Origin: Calothrix sp. NIES-4105
GTDB lineage: Bacteria; Cyanobacteriota; Cyanobacteriia; Cyanobacteriales; Nostocaceae
Direction of reading: 5' to 3'
Assembly (NCBI RefSeq): GCF_002368415.1
Contig: NZ_AP018290.1
Location: 9,973,717-10,037,716, forward strand
DNA length: 64,000 bases
Positions 10,074 to 17,628 of this stretch are shown here, in pieces (within the stretch, counting starts at the first letter, position 1; every line of letters starts with the position of its first letter). The position numbers and the translations under genes are program-made. Below the pieces are notes generated by a model that did no database searches, was not told where the DNA came from, and saw only the letters and a list, made by a program, of their open reading frames with translations.

Positions 10074-10827
10074 GATTCTTTAGCTCCTAAAGTAAAAAGT
10101 TTATTTCTTCCCTTAATTTAACGGCTATAGATAATGGATTAACCCTTCTTTTGATAGATAATATTATTTGTTTTGTTAGTTCAGCTAACTGTTTTTTCTC
10201 ATCTTTAATAAACTTTTTAACTAAACTTATAATACTTTTTTGTGAAAGTGTCACGAAATTATAGCAAAAAACTTGTGACTACTTTCTAGCACTAAATGTA
10301 AGTTTTACTAAGCGATAGCACAGTAATTGAATGCTAAATAGGACTTACGCAACCGACACATAAAAACCGTAGGGTGCGTGACGCCATTGAAAAAATTTGA
10401 ACGTAGTGATGAGACTTGTAGCCTTCACGCACCGGATAAGCGGTTGTGACAATATCGTAAGTCCTGGCTAAATTATAGTTGATATAAATCGAGTCAAGCC
10501 AAAAATCTCAATAAGCTCTTGAGCTTAGACGTATTTTTATATACTTGTTTTTTAAGTATTAAAGCAAGTTTCCGACTTTTGAGAGAGATAAAGATAGAAC
10601 ACTTCATACAAATGATTGATGATCTCGGCGCCGTAAGTTCAGACTGTTCTTGACTCAATCGACACTAAATAATTATATACACATCTGCTTATATATATTG
10701 ATGAAAATAAATGTGACTTTGCTTACTATTTTGGGGTTAAATATACCTATTGATAGATGAAAATTAGAATATCCACATTTGAAATATTTTAATTGTTGTC
10801 ACACTTTCGGCAAAAGGATAAACTAAA
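10074..10827. other. intergenic region with a MITE-like element
   Basis: About 750 bp without a gene between two divergent genes. It holds a MITE-like inverted repeat at 10340-10465 and otherwise AT-rich sequence that probably contains both promoters. A second short gene was looked for and not found. Confidence 0.6.
10340..10465. mobile_element. MITE-like element with AGGACTTACG termini
   Basis: A 126-bp element with terminal inverted repeats AGGACTTACG / CGTAAGTCCT and a nested inner pair (GGTGCGTGA / TCACGCACC). The 7-mer GCTAAAT occurs at 10333-10339 and again at 10467-10473, consistent with a target-site duplication. It contains no ORF, so movement would need a transposase elsewhere. Confidence 0.65.
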
Positions 10828-11637
10828 ATGAAAGGATTAAAAGGCAAGAATGCTTTAATTACAGGCGCCACTTCGGGTATTGGGCAGGTAATAGCAATTC
10901 GTTTGGCTACTGAAGGTTGTAATATTGCCATTAATTACCGTAAAAGCATCGAAGACGCGGAAAATACGGAAGACCTGGCAATGGAGAAAGCTTGTGGAGA
11001 TATTAGTAATTGCGGCGTAGAGTCTTTACTAGTTAAAGGTGATGTCTCTAAAGAAGAAGACATTATTAACATGGTTAATACCGTAGTAGAAAAGTTTGGT
11101 AGTTTAGATATACTAATTAATAATGCAGGAATTCAGAAAGAATGTCCTTCGCATGAGCTTAAGACAGAAGATTTTGATTCTGTGCTAGGAGTAAATTTAA
11201 GAGGTGCTTTCCTTTGCGCGCGTGAAACTATCAAACATCTCTTGTCGCAAAACCGTTCTGGAGTAATTATCAATATTTCTAGTGTCCACGAAATTATTCC
11301 AAGACCTTTTTACCTTAGTTATTCCATCAGCAAAGGTGGAATGGAAAACATGACTAAAACTCTAGCGCTAGAGTATGCTAATAAAGGTATTCGCGTTAAT
11401 GGTGTGGCGCCGGGAGCTACAATAACACCTATTAATGAAGAATGGGTTAATGACCCCGAAAAAAAAGTAGTTGTAGAAAGTCATATCCCAATGAGTCGCG
11501 CGGGAACTTCCGAGGAAATGGCTGCTGCTGTAGCTTTTTTAGCATCCGATGAAGCAGCATATATTACAGGACAAACACTTTTTGTAGATGGTGGTTTAAC
11601 GCTATATGCAGATTTTAGAGAAGCTTGGTCTGCGTAA
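10828..11637 (+). CDS. SDR-family NAD(P)-dependent oxidoreductase (glucose 1-dehydrogenase-like)
   Basis: 269-residue classical short-chain dehydrogenase. Seen: cofactor motif TGATSGIG near residue 13, NNAG at about 94, catalytic Ser in ISSVH, then Tyr-x-x-x-Lys as YSISKGG, and the C-terminal ITGQTLFVDGG typical of the glucose 1-dehydrogenase and 3-oxoacyl-reductase group. All tetrad residues are in place, so it should be a soluble NAD(P)H enzyme. An insertion around residues 45-60 (ENTEDLAMEKACGD) resembles glucose 1-dehydrogenase-type cyanobacterial homologues. AAAGGATA lies about 7 nt before the ATG. The antiporter follows 75 bp downstream on the same strand. The exact substrate is inferred only. 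Confidence 0.88.
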   Translation: MKGLKGKNALITGATSGIGQVIAIRLATEGCNIAINYRKSIEDAENTEDLAMEKACGDISNCGVESLLVKGDVSKEEDIINMVNTVVEKFGSLDILINNAGIQKECPSHELKTEDFDSVLGVNLRGAFLCARETIKHLLSQNRSGVIINISSVHEIIPRPFYLSYSISKGGMENMTKTLALEYANKGIRVNGVAPGATITPINEEWVNDPEKKVVVESHIPMSRAGTSEEMAAAVAFLASDEAAYITGQTLFVDGGLTLYADFREAWSA

Positions 11638-11712
11638 GGTGCGTTCTGGCAGTTTAATATTTTATTTGATTGTAGATTTTAATGACTTTCACGCACCCTA
11701 CCAGAGCGCATT

Positions 11713-13251
11713 ATGCCCGAAGAAATTATTCACGCTAATCTCAAATCGTTTTTGTTAGTACTTTCAGTTTCTCTAAGTGTTGCGACGTTACCGCAAATAT
11801 TTAGTTGGCTTCGTCAAATTCCTTACACGCTATTGTTAGTGATTGTGGGGTTAATATTAGCTTCGGTAGATGTAAGGCTAGTGAGTCTATCTCCAGAGCT
11901 AATTCTGACTATTTTTCTACCACCACTATTATTTGAAGCTGCTTGGAATTTGAAATGGTCAAGTTTAAAGCGAGATTTAGTACCGATTTGCTTGTATGCT
12001 GTTTTTGGTGTAGTCATTACAATTGCAGGTGTTGCGCTCGGTTTAAATCAATTTGCAGGAATGTCTTTTACCACTGCTTTATTAATTGGCGCCAGTTTAT
12101 CTGCTACTGACCCAGTTTCTGTAACTGCTTTGTTTCGAGAATTAGGCGCCCCACAACGCTTGACTACATTGATGGAAGGTGAGAGCTTATTCAATGATGG
12201 TATGGCTGTAGTGGCGTTTGGATTTTTAGTAGCTCTGCAACAGGAAACCGCACAGTTAGGATTACAACCTATTATTGTTCAGTTTTTCTCAGTAGTTGGT
12301 ATTGGTATTGCTGTTGGTTGCTTAACAGGATTTGGTATTTCTTATTTAACGCAGCGCTTTGATTTACCTTTGGTAGAGCAGTCTCTAACTTTAGTTTCAG
12401 CTTATGGAACCTACTTAATTACTGAAGATTTGGGTGGTTCTGGAGTTATTGGAGTTGTAACATGCAGTTTGATATTAGGTAATTTTGGTTCGCGTATTGG
12501 CATGAACCCACGCACGCGAATCATTGTTAGCGAGTTTTGGGAGTTTTTAGCATTTTTTGTTAACTCTATTGTCTTCTTGCTGATTGGCGACCAAATCCGT
12601 TTAGATATATTGCAGGCTAATTTTGCCATCATCGCCATTACAATCGGCGCCATGATATTAGCACGAGCAATTTCTATTTACTTATTGAGTGGTTTGAGTA
12701 ATTTTCTTGCAAAATCAGAAATTCCTTTACGTGACCAAACGGTTGTTTGGTGGGGAGGATTACGCGGTTCAGTTTCGATAGCGCTAGCATTGAGCGTTGA
12801 AGCTGTTGTTCCAGCAAAGGAAGAAATTATTGCCACCGTGTTTGGGGTGGTTTTATTTACACTACTAGTACAAGGTTTGACAGTTAAGCCGCTGTTAGAA
12901 AAGTTGAACCTTGTAAACGAACAACCATTACGTCAAATATATTTGGAAGCTGTAGCTCGCCAAGTAGCGCTAAATCGTGTATTAGAACATTTAGCACAAT
13001 CAGAAAACCGTATAGGTATAGAACCAGAATTTTATCGTTACCAGGAAACATTAATTAAGGGAGAACTAAGCCGTTTACAGACAGAGATTGATAAAATGCA
13101 AGATGAGTATCCAAATTTGCAGAAATTTACCTCTGAACAGTTACGCTCAGAACTGCTAGCAGTAGAAGCGGATACATATGCAGAATTTGTTAAAACTGGT
13201 TGGTTAAATAAAGAGCTTTCGCCTTTTTTGCAGCATACAGATGTAGCATAA
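11713..13251 (+). CDS. CPA1-family Na+/H+ antiporter
   Basis: 512-residue membrane antiporter. About 12 hydrophobic segments cover residues 10-410, followed by a roughly 100-residue charged cytoplasmic tail. Family signatures are FLPPLLFEAAW (amiloride-region motif), GASLSATDPVSVTALF with the ion-binding Asp, GESLFNDGMAVVAF, and VVWWGGLRGSVSIALALS. These place it in the NhaP/CPA1 group, which exchanges Na+ or Li+ for H+ across the plasma membrane and supports salt and pH homeostasis. It could be co-transcribed with the dehydrogenase gene 75 bp upstream, though a GC-rich inverted repeat lies in the gap. Confidence 0.93.
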   Translation: MPEEIIHANLKSFLLVLSVSLSVATLPQIFSWLRQIPYTLLLVIVGLILASVDVRLVSLSPELILTIFLPPLLFEAAWNLKWSSLKRDLVPICLYAVFGVVITIAGVALGLNQFAGMSFTTALLIGASLSATDPVSVTALFRELGAPQRLTTLMEGESLFNDGMAVVAFGFLVALQQETAQLGLQPIIVQFFSVVGIGIAVGCLTGFGISYLTQRFDLPLVEQSLTLVSAYGTYLITEDLGGSGVIGVVTCSLILGNFGSRIGMNPRTRIIVSEFWEFLAFFVNSIVFLLIGDQIRLDILQANFAIIAITIGAMILARAISIYLLSGLSNFLAKSEIPLRDQTVVWWGGLRGSVSIALALSVEAVVPAKEEIIATVFGVVLFTLLVQGLTVKPLLEKLNLVNEQPLRQIYLEAVARQVALNRVLEHLAQSENRIGIEPEFYRYQETLIKGELSRLQTEIDKMQDEYPNLQKFTSEQLRSELLAVEADTYAEFVKTGWLNKELSPFLQHTDVA

Positions 13252-13354
13252 TCAAAAATCTGAGCCTTTCAATAATTCAGTATCAATCTTTAGAATGATG
13301 TTTATTAGAAGCACAAATAAAACACTAGAAGTGTAAGCATGATTAAAGTAATTT

Positions 13355-13567
13355 ATGGCACACGAACAGCAAAAAGCTAATATTGATTTTTCCAATGCAA
13401 AGGAACCACCTCGCACTATTAGCTCTAATGACCCCGAAGCGGCGCCAATAAGTGATTCGGAAGTAAGCAAGGATGATAACTTAAAGTTGTTCGATGATTC
13501 GAGCAATCAAGATGAAACTCGCCCTGATGGCAGTCAAGTACTTAAAGCTAATATTTCTAGCGGTTGA
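13355..13567 (+). CDS. small acidic hypothetical protein
   Basis: 70 residues, strongly hydrophilic and acidic (DPEAAPISDSEVSKDDNLK), probably disordered. No family is recognised. It contains an in-frame GGCGCC like the surrounding genes and has plausible codon use. There is no strong Shine-Dalgarno. An 84-codon open frame exists on the opposite strand but reads as non-biased residues, so the plus strand is preferred. Moderate confidence only. Confidence 0.4.
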   Translation: MAHEQQKANIDFSNAKEPPRTISSNDPEAAPISDSEVSKDDNLKLFDDSSNQDETRPDGSQVLKANISSG

Positions 13568-13642
13568 GTTCAAGTGCCAATCTCGCTTAAAAATTAGCAA
13601 CAATTCAATTATGGCTCCTATCCCAGCTTGCAGTTAGAGTAG

Positions 13643-13757
13643 CTTACATCTTGCACCTTGACTTTATTGAGAATCAAAGAGCGCGTGTTCTGCTTATTCT
13701 TACGTAGGGTGGGCACTGCCCACCTTACCCAAGCCAAAAGAAGGTGCAAGATGTGAG
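13643..13757. repeat. MITE-like inverted repeat
   Basis: Arms of 17 bp, CTTACATCTTGCACCTT and its complement with one mismatch, enclose a shorter palindrome (GGTGGGCACTGCCCACC) near 13705. There is no ORF. It lies in the 317-bp gap before the response regulator, which otherwise holds nothing recognisable. Confidence 0.55.
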
Positions 13758-13884
13758 GTAGGAGCTTGTTTAATAATTAACACCAATGTCTGAAAACCTT
13801 GGCGCCGCAGTTCGCGAAAATACCAAGCCGTGATAATATTGCTATCGTCCCAAATCCTAGTTCTATGCCTCGAAACTGCAACGC

Positions 13885-14553
13885 ATGAACCAGATACTCA
13901 TCGCCGAAGACAATCCCCGCATTAGTTCCTTCTTGGAAACTGGGTTACAAGCACATGGGTTTATAACAGCGGTAGTAGCAACTGGTAGTGAAGCTATTAA
14001 CGTTGCTGATAGCAAAATATTTGATTTATTAATTTTAGACATCGGTTTACCCGACCTTGACGGTTTTGATGTGTTAAGGAACTTACGCGGTCGAGGAGAA
14101 ACACTCCCAATTATCGTTTTAACCGCGCGTGACACTGTAGATGATACGGTTGCAGGTTTAGAAGGTGGCGCCGATGATTATATTACAAAACCGTTTCGCT
14201 TTGAAGAACTACTCGCGCGCGTCCGGGTGCAAATGCGAAACCGTCACATTCCCCGGCAACAAGAAGACACCACATTAAGAATTGGTGACATTTGTTTAGA
14301 TTTGCTCACACGTCAAGTTTGGGTAGGAGATAATTTAATAGAACTTTCCACGCGCGAATTTATTTTAGCAGAAGTGTTTTTGCGTCACCCTATGCAAGTA
14401 CTAAGTCGTGAACAATTATTAAACCGCATTTGGGGATATGATTATGACCCAGGCTCAAATATAGTTGACGTATATGTTGGACATTTAAGAAAGAAATTTG
14501 GTAGTAGTAGGATAGAAACAGTTAGAGGTATCGGTTATAGATTGCGAAGATGA
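13885..14553 (+). CDS. OmpR/PhoB-family response regulator
   Basis: 222 residues. Receiver domain about 1-120 has the acidic pair Glu8-Asp9, phospho-acceptor Asp52 (LLILDIGLP), switch Thr (VLTAR) and Lys (ITKPF). A winged-helix DNA-binding domain about 130-222 has LSTREFILAEVFLRHP and the recognition region DVYVGHLRKKF. It is a complete transcription factor activated by phosphorylation. No kinase is adjacent; the orphan kinase at 4478 is a possible but unproven partner. The start at 13885 gives the normal receiver N-terminus. Confidence 0.92.
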   Translation: MNQILIAEDNPRISSFLETGLQAHGFITAVVATGSEAINVADSKIFDLLILDIGLPDLDGFDVLRNLRGRGETLPIIVLTARDTVDDTVAGLEGGADDYITKPFRFEELLARVRVQMRNRHIPRQQEDTTLRIGDICLDLLTRQVWVGDNLIELSTREFILAEVFLRHPMQVLSREQLLNRIWGYDYDPGSNIVDVYVGHLRKKFGSSRIETVRGIGYRLRR

Positions 14554-14601
14554 AATAATTTGTATGGTTGCCAATGGCGACCATACCTAAAAAGGTATAA
14601 T

Positions 14602-15120
14602 ATGACTTTAAGTAGCACAATTTATGAAAAATATGTTGAACAACTTCATTCAAGCAATCAAGATTTAGTGATTGAATCTGCCCATGCACTTGGAGATTTA
14701 GGTGATAGCCGAGCTGTGCCAATTTTAATCAAATTACTTCAAGAAAGCAGCGATTCGGCAATTCGTAATGCGGCGGCTGTTGGGTTACGTGAAATTGGTG
14801 ATGAAAGGGCACTTTATCCTATCGTGTCTCTTATTAATGACCCAAAAACAGAGGGGAATCGAGGTACTTTAATCTACGCTCTTGAAGGATTCGAGTGCAG
14901 CCATTTATTACCATTTTTAGTAGAACTGGTGATTACAGGCAATTTTGAAGTAAGCCATCAAGCATTCTCAGTTATCGAGTCTATAGACATGGAAATAGAT
15001 TTAGAAACTGCTGATGCCTGTATTCAAAAACTAAAAAATGCTTTACTTCAAGATGATACAAAAGCTGATTTATTGGAAGATTTGATTGATTTACTAGATG
15101 AGATGCGCGCTGATGCTTAG
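14602..15120 (+). CDS. HEAT-repeat protein
   Basis: 172 residues from the ATG at 14602, which has AAAGG 8 nt upstream; this is preferred over an upstream TTG. Helical repeats are visible as HALGDLGDSRAVPILIKLL and VGLREIGDERALYPIVSLI, the PBS-lyase/HEAT type common in cyanobacteria, with two or three units and an acidic C-terminus. Such proteins are protein-protein adaptors, sometimes linked to phycobilin attachment. The lyase catalytic role cannot be claimed from these repeats. It follows the response regulator by about 50 bp and may be read from the same promoter. Confidence 0.75.
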   Translation: MTLSSTIYEKYVEQLHSSNQDLVIESAHALGDLGDSRAVPILIKLLQESSDSAIRNAAAVGLREIGDERALYPIVSLINDPKTEGNRGTLIYALEGFECSHLLPFLVELVITGNFEVSHQAFSVIESIDMEIDLETADACIQKLKNALLQDDTKADLLEDLIDLLDEMRADA

Positions 15121-15442
15121 TTCAGATTATTTTGTGTAGAAACGCTCTCACTCCCCACACCTCAGTTTTTACACTAATTAGACTTTAATGAAGGGAAGGG
15201 AAGGCAAATGTTGCTACTATTGTTGCTATGTTCTAGATTGCAAGCTATTTTGGGTGGGTAATACCGCTCAAAAAAGTGGAGAATTAAATACACAGTTGGT
15301 GATAAAGTTCGAGTGTTTAATAAAACACTACCACCATTTCCAGAACCTAGCGACGAGGTACTGATATTACTAGCAATATTTTTTACCATAAAGACACGTA
15401 GAGACGCGATTAATCGCGTCTGTACACAGAGCGAGGAGAGTA
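15121..15442. other. intergenic region with a possible decayed coding remnant and palindrome
   Basis: Nothing intact is present. A plus-strand stretch about 15281-15360 translates as KYTVGDKVRVFNKTLPPFPE, a KOW/SH3-barrel-like phrase with no start codon and a stop just upstream, so it may be a remnant. A 28-bp palindrome at 15398-15425 (GTAGAGACG...CGTCTGTAC) is a member of a dispersed repeat also seen at 63079. Confidence 0.4.
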
Positions 15443-15736
15443 CTACTCATTAACATGTCCATCAGGCATAGTGGCGCCGCTAAGTTTTACTTGATTCATG
15501 TTGCATCCAGCGATTATAGCGTTTCTTAAATCAGCTTTTCTTAAATTCGCTCCGGATAAATCAGCCCCACGTAAATCAGCCGAAGTTAACTTAGCTGCGG
15601 CTAAATTGGCACAATGTAGATTAGCTCCACATAAATTAGCTCCGCTTAAATCACAACCATCCATTTTGGCATTATAGTTCGATTTTGCATAGTCAAATAT
15701 AGTCAGACATGGTTTTCTATAATAGATAACTGCCAT
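15443..15736 (-). CDS. pentapeptide-repeat protein
   Basis: 97 residues. From residue 28 there are about 11 consecutive A(D/N)Lxx-type repeats (CDLSGANLCGANLHCANLAA, then SADLRGADLSGANLRKADL), which fold as a right-handed quadrilateral beta-helix. Cyanobacteria carry many such proteins of mostly unknown role. It starts about 43 bp past the end of the tnpB gene on the same strand. The N-terminal YYRKPCLTIFDYAKSNYN is not repetitive. Confidence 0.8.
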   Translation of the reverse strand: MAVIYYRKPCLTIFDYAKSNYNAKMDGCDLSGANLCGANLHCANLAAAKLTSADLRGADLSGANLRKADLRNAIIAGCNMNQVKLSGATMPDGHVNE

Positions 15737-15779
15737 TTCTTCACAAAACCTTATAGAAGGATTGAAACTTAATTCTTAC

Positions 15780-17036
15780 TTAGAAGGGAGTCACCATTTT
15801 GAGTGCATGACCTTCTAAATTTACCTTCCTGGGGGTAACTAACACCTCACTATTCCTTATCCCGAAGGCTTCAGGAAATGCTTTTTTTAGGATGTTGTAA
15901 CTGCCGTTGACATCGGCATTTATAGCAATACCATTCTGCGAAATATACAAACCTCTTTTTACTCGTTTACCGGATGCTACCCAGTCTACAGGTTTAGAAT
16001 TATATGTTGGAATAAAATCATTATCTAAAAAGCTTGCCTTGCTGGTGTAGGATTCTTCTTGAATAATTACTTGAATCCCTTTCATAGCAGCTTTATAGGT
16101 GAGCAGTTCAATTAATTGTGCATGAGGAATCTGCACAAAATTCTGATTGTTAACTGCTCCTATATTAATACCATTCTTCCAACCCTTGTTTTTTCCCAGC
16201 ACTAGTTTACTAACTCCTAATTCTGCTAAAAGATTAATTACGTAAGTCGATGCTCTATGCAAATAATCTCTAACTTTGTGGTTTCTATAAGTAGTAAACC
16301 TCTTTAAACGTTTTGAACTGTTGTTGCCATTCTCTGAAGTAATTGCCGCGCGCTTTGAATTATAGAACTGGTTTATTGACTTTAACGGTCTACCATTAAT
16401 GAGAACTGGACTAAAACCAGGCACATTTGAAGTTATAGCCATCAAGTTATTAACACCAAAATCTATTGCTGCAATTGAATTGTTATCGGATTCGGTCACA
16501 TCAGGGATTTCGTAAACTATTTCTAAAACGTAATGGTCAAGTTTTGGTACAATGCGGGATTGACAGTACTTATTTATTGACCCAAGTTTTACACAAGTTT
16601 CAAAGCAGTAATCAATCTCAGATAGCTTGATTAATTCCTGACCTAATTGCTTTTTGGAAGTAGCCTGAGAAGTGAAAATTACACAATATCTACCATATGA
16701 ATCTAAATATCCAGGTATGTTTGGTCTACCTGTAAATTTCGAGTCATCTAAACTATATTCCAAACTGGCAGCTTTAAATGATGTCCAGTTCTGTGCGACT
16801 AGTTTTAGAACTTGCTGAGATACCTTTGCAGGAAGTGCTTTGTATTCCGAAGAATCTTTCATGATCTGGTACAACCTATTGTATTGAGGAACAGAACTTT
16901 GTCCCCAAGAAAAGAAAGCTTGTCTCATGATATAGGTTGCAGCATTGTACAAATTCTTGGATGCAAAACACATCTCATCAATTTGTTTATAGACTTGATG
17001 GTTTGATTTTATTACTCTCCTTTCTACTAACTGCAT
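15780..17036 (-). CDS. tnpB: stand-alone TnpB (IS200/IS605-type RNA-guided endonuclease), zinc finger missing
   Basis: 418 residues with a TnpB layout: N-terminal wedge-like region, then a RuvC core with Asp192 (AIDFGVNN), a second element VLGKNKGWKNG, the ESYTSKASFLDND segment and Asp375 (INADVNGSYNIL). TnpB cuts DNA guided by an RNA made from the element's right end. Two things are unusual. The place of the usual RuvC-II Glu holds Gly281 (VLGK), while Glu327/328 sit just before YTSKAS. The CxxC...CxxC zinc ribbon between YTS and the last Asp is absent. No TnpA is nearby, so it is an orphan. AGGTGA lies about 9 nt before the ATG. The right-end RNA, if present, would overlap the 3' end near 15740-15800. 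Confidence 0.88.
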   Translation of the reverse strand: MQLVERRVIKSNHQVYKQIDEMCFASKNLYNAATYIMRQAFFSWGQSSVPQYNRLYQIMKDSSEYKALPAKVSQQVLKLVAQNWTSFKAASLEYSLDDSKFTGRPNIPGYLDSYGRYCVIFTSQATSKKQLGQELIKLSEIDYCFETCVKLGSINKYCQSRIVPKLDHYVLEIVYEIPDVTESDNNSIAAIDFGVNNLMAITSNVPGFSPVLINGRPLKSINQFYNSKRAAITSENGNNSSKRLKRFTTYRNHKVRDYLHRASTYVINLLAELGVSKLVLGKNKGWKNGINIGAVNNQNFVQIPHAQLIELLTYKAAMKGIQVIIQEESYTSKASFLDNDFIPTYNSKPVDWVASGKRVKRGLYISQNGIAINADVNGSYNILKKAFPEAFGIRNSEVLVTPRKVNLEGHALKMVTPF

Positions 17037-17628
17037 ATTCTTTAAATCACCTGTTTAAAGTATCGACCTATTATTAATCTACCAACAAATCAAAATCTTT
17101 TTATATTTGTGATTATATTGTTACATATCTTAACTATGAACTTAATAGCTTTCGCTCACAATAAGGGGACGCATTCAATCGGTAAAAATTGGACAACCTT
17201 CAAGCCCAACCCCTCGTGATTCCCAATATCTCTATAATAAGGTTGTCCAATTTTTCCAGTATTTATTCCACGGGAGTGGTTGCTTCCGTTGAGTCTTGTA
17301 AGCGTAAACTTTTGGCATTATAGTTTGTTTCAATAAAGCTTTCATCCACAATTACTGCACCGACACGCGCGGGAAGTTGCAATTGGTTGGAGGGAAATTA
17401 GGCTGTTTACTCCTTAATGCGGGCAAAGTTACGGAAGCTATGTGCTATGCTTACACAGAAAAACGGAGCGTACTTTGTGCAGATAGTTTTATAGTTTGTA
17501 ATATTATACTATACCAGACTATTTTAGCCTATATAATGAGTAAAGTTTTATCATACATGCTAATACCTACCATATTCACATTGCTTAAGTTTGCCCCGCT
17601 CAAATTAGTAAATCCATCATATTTCAGT
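17037..17628. other. intergenic region with inverted repeat and coding remnants
   Basis: No intact gene. On the minus strand a 41-codon stop-bounded tail near 17270-17394 reads ...LPARVGAVIVDESFIETN... and ends TTPVE, and a second short frame ends SFRNFARIKE; both look like decayed gene ends but are unidentified. Just after the WD40 stop, minus-strand 17520-17628 encodes a pentapeptide scrap (TNLSGANLSNVNMVG) with no start codon. Confidence 0.4.
17184..17255. repeat. perfect 17-bp inverted repeat with 38-bp loop
   Basis: AAAAATTGGACAACCTT at 17184-17200 is exactly complementary to 17239-17255. It could be a MITE, a transposon end pair or a structured RNA; it has no coding capacity. Confidence 0.65.

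Noticed and set aside
13252-13506. 84-codon minus-strand frame overlapping the small acidic gene
   Set aside because: No family or start signal; the plus-strand frame has better composition.
15720-15780. GTTTCAATCC on the minus strand, resembling a cyanobacterial CRISPR repeat
   Set aside because: Only a single partial occurrence, no second repeat or spacer; no CRISPR array was seen in the window.
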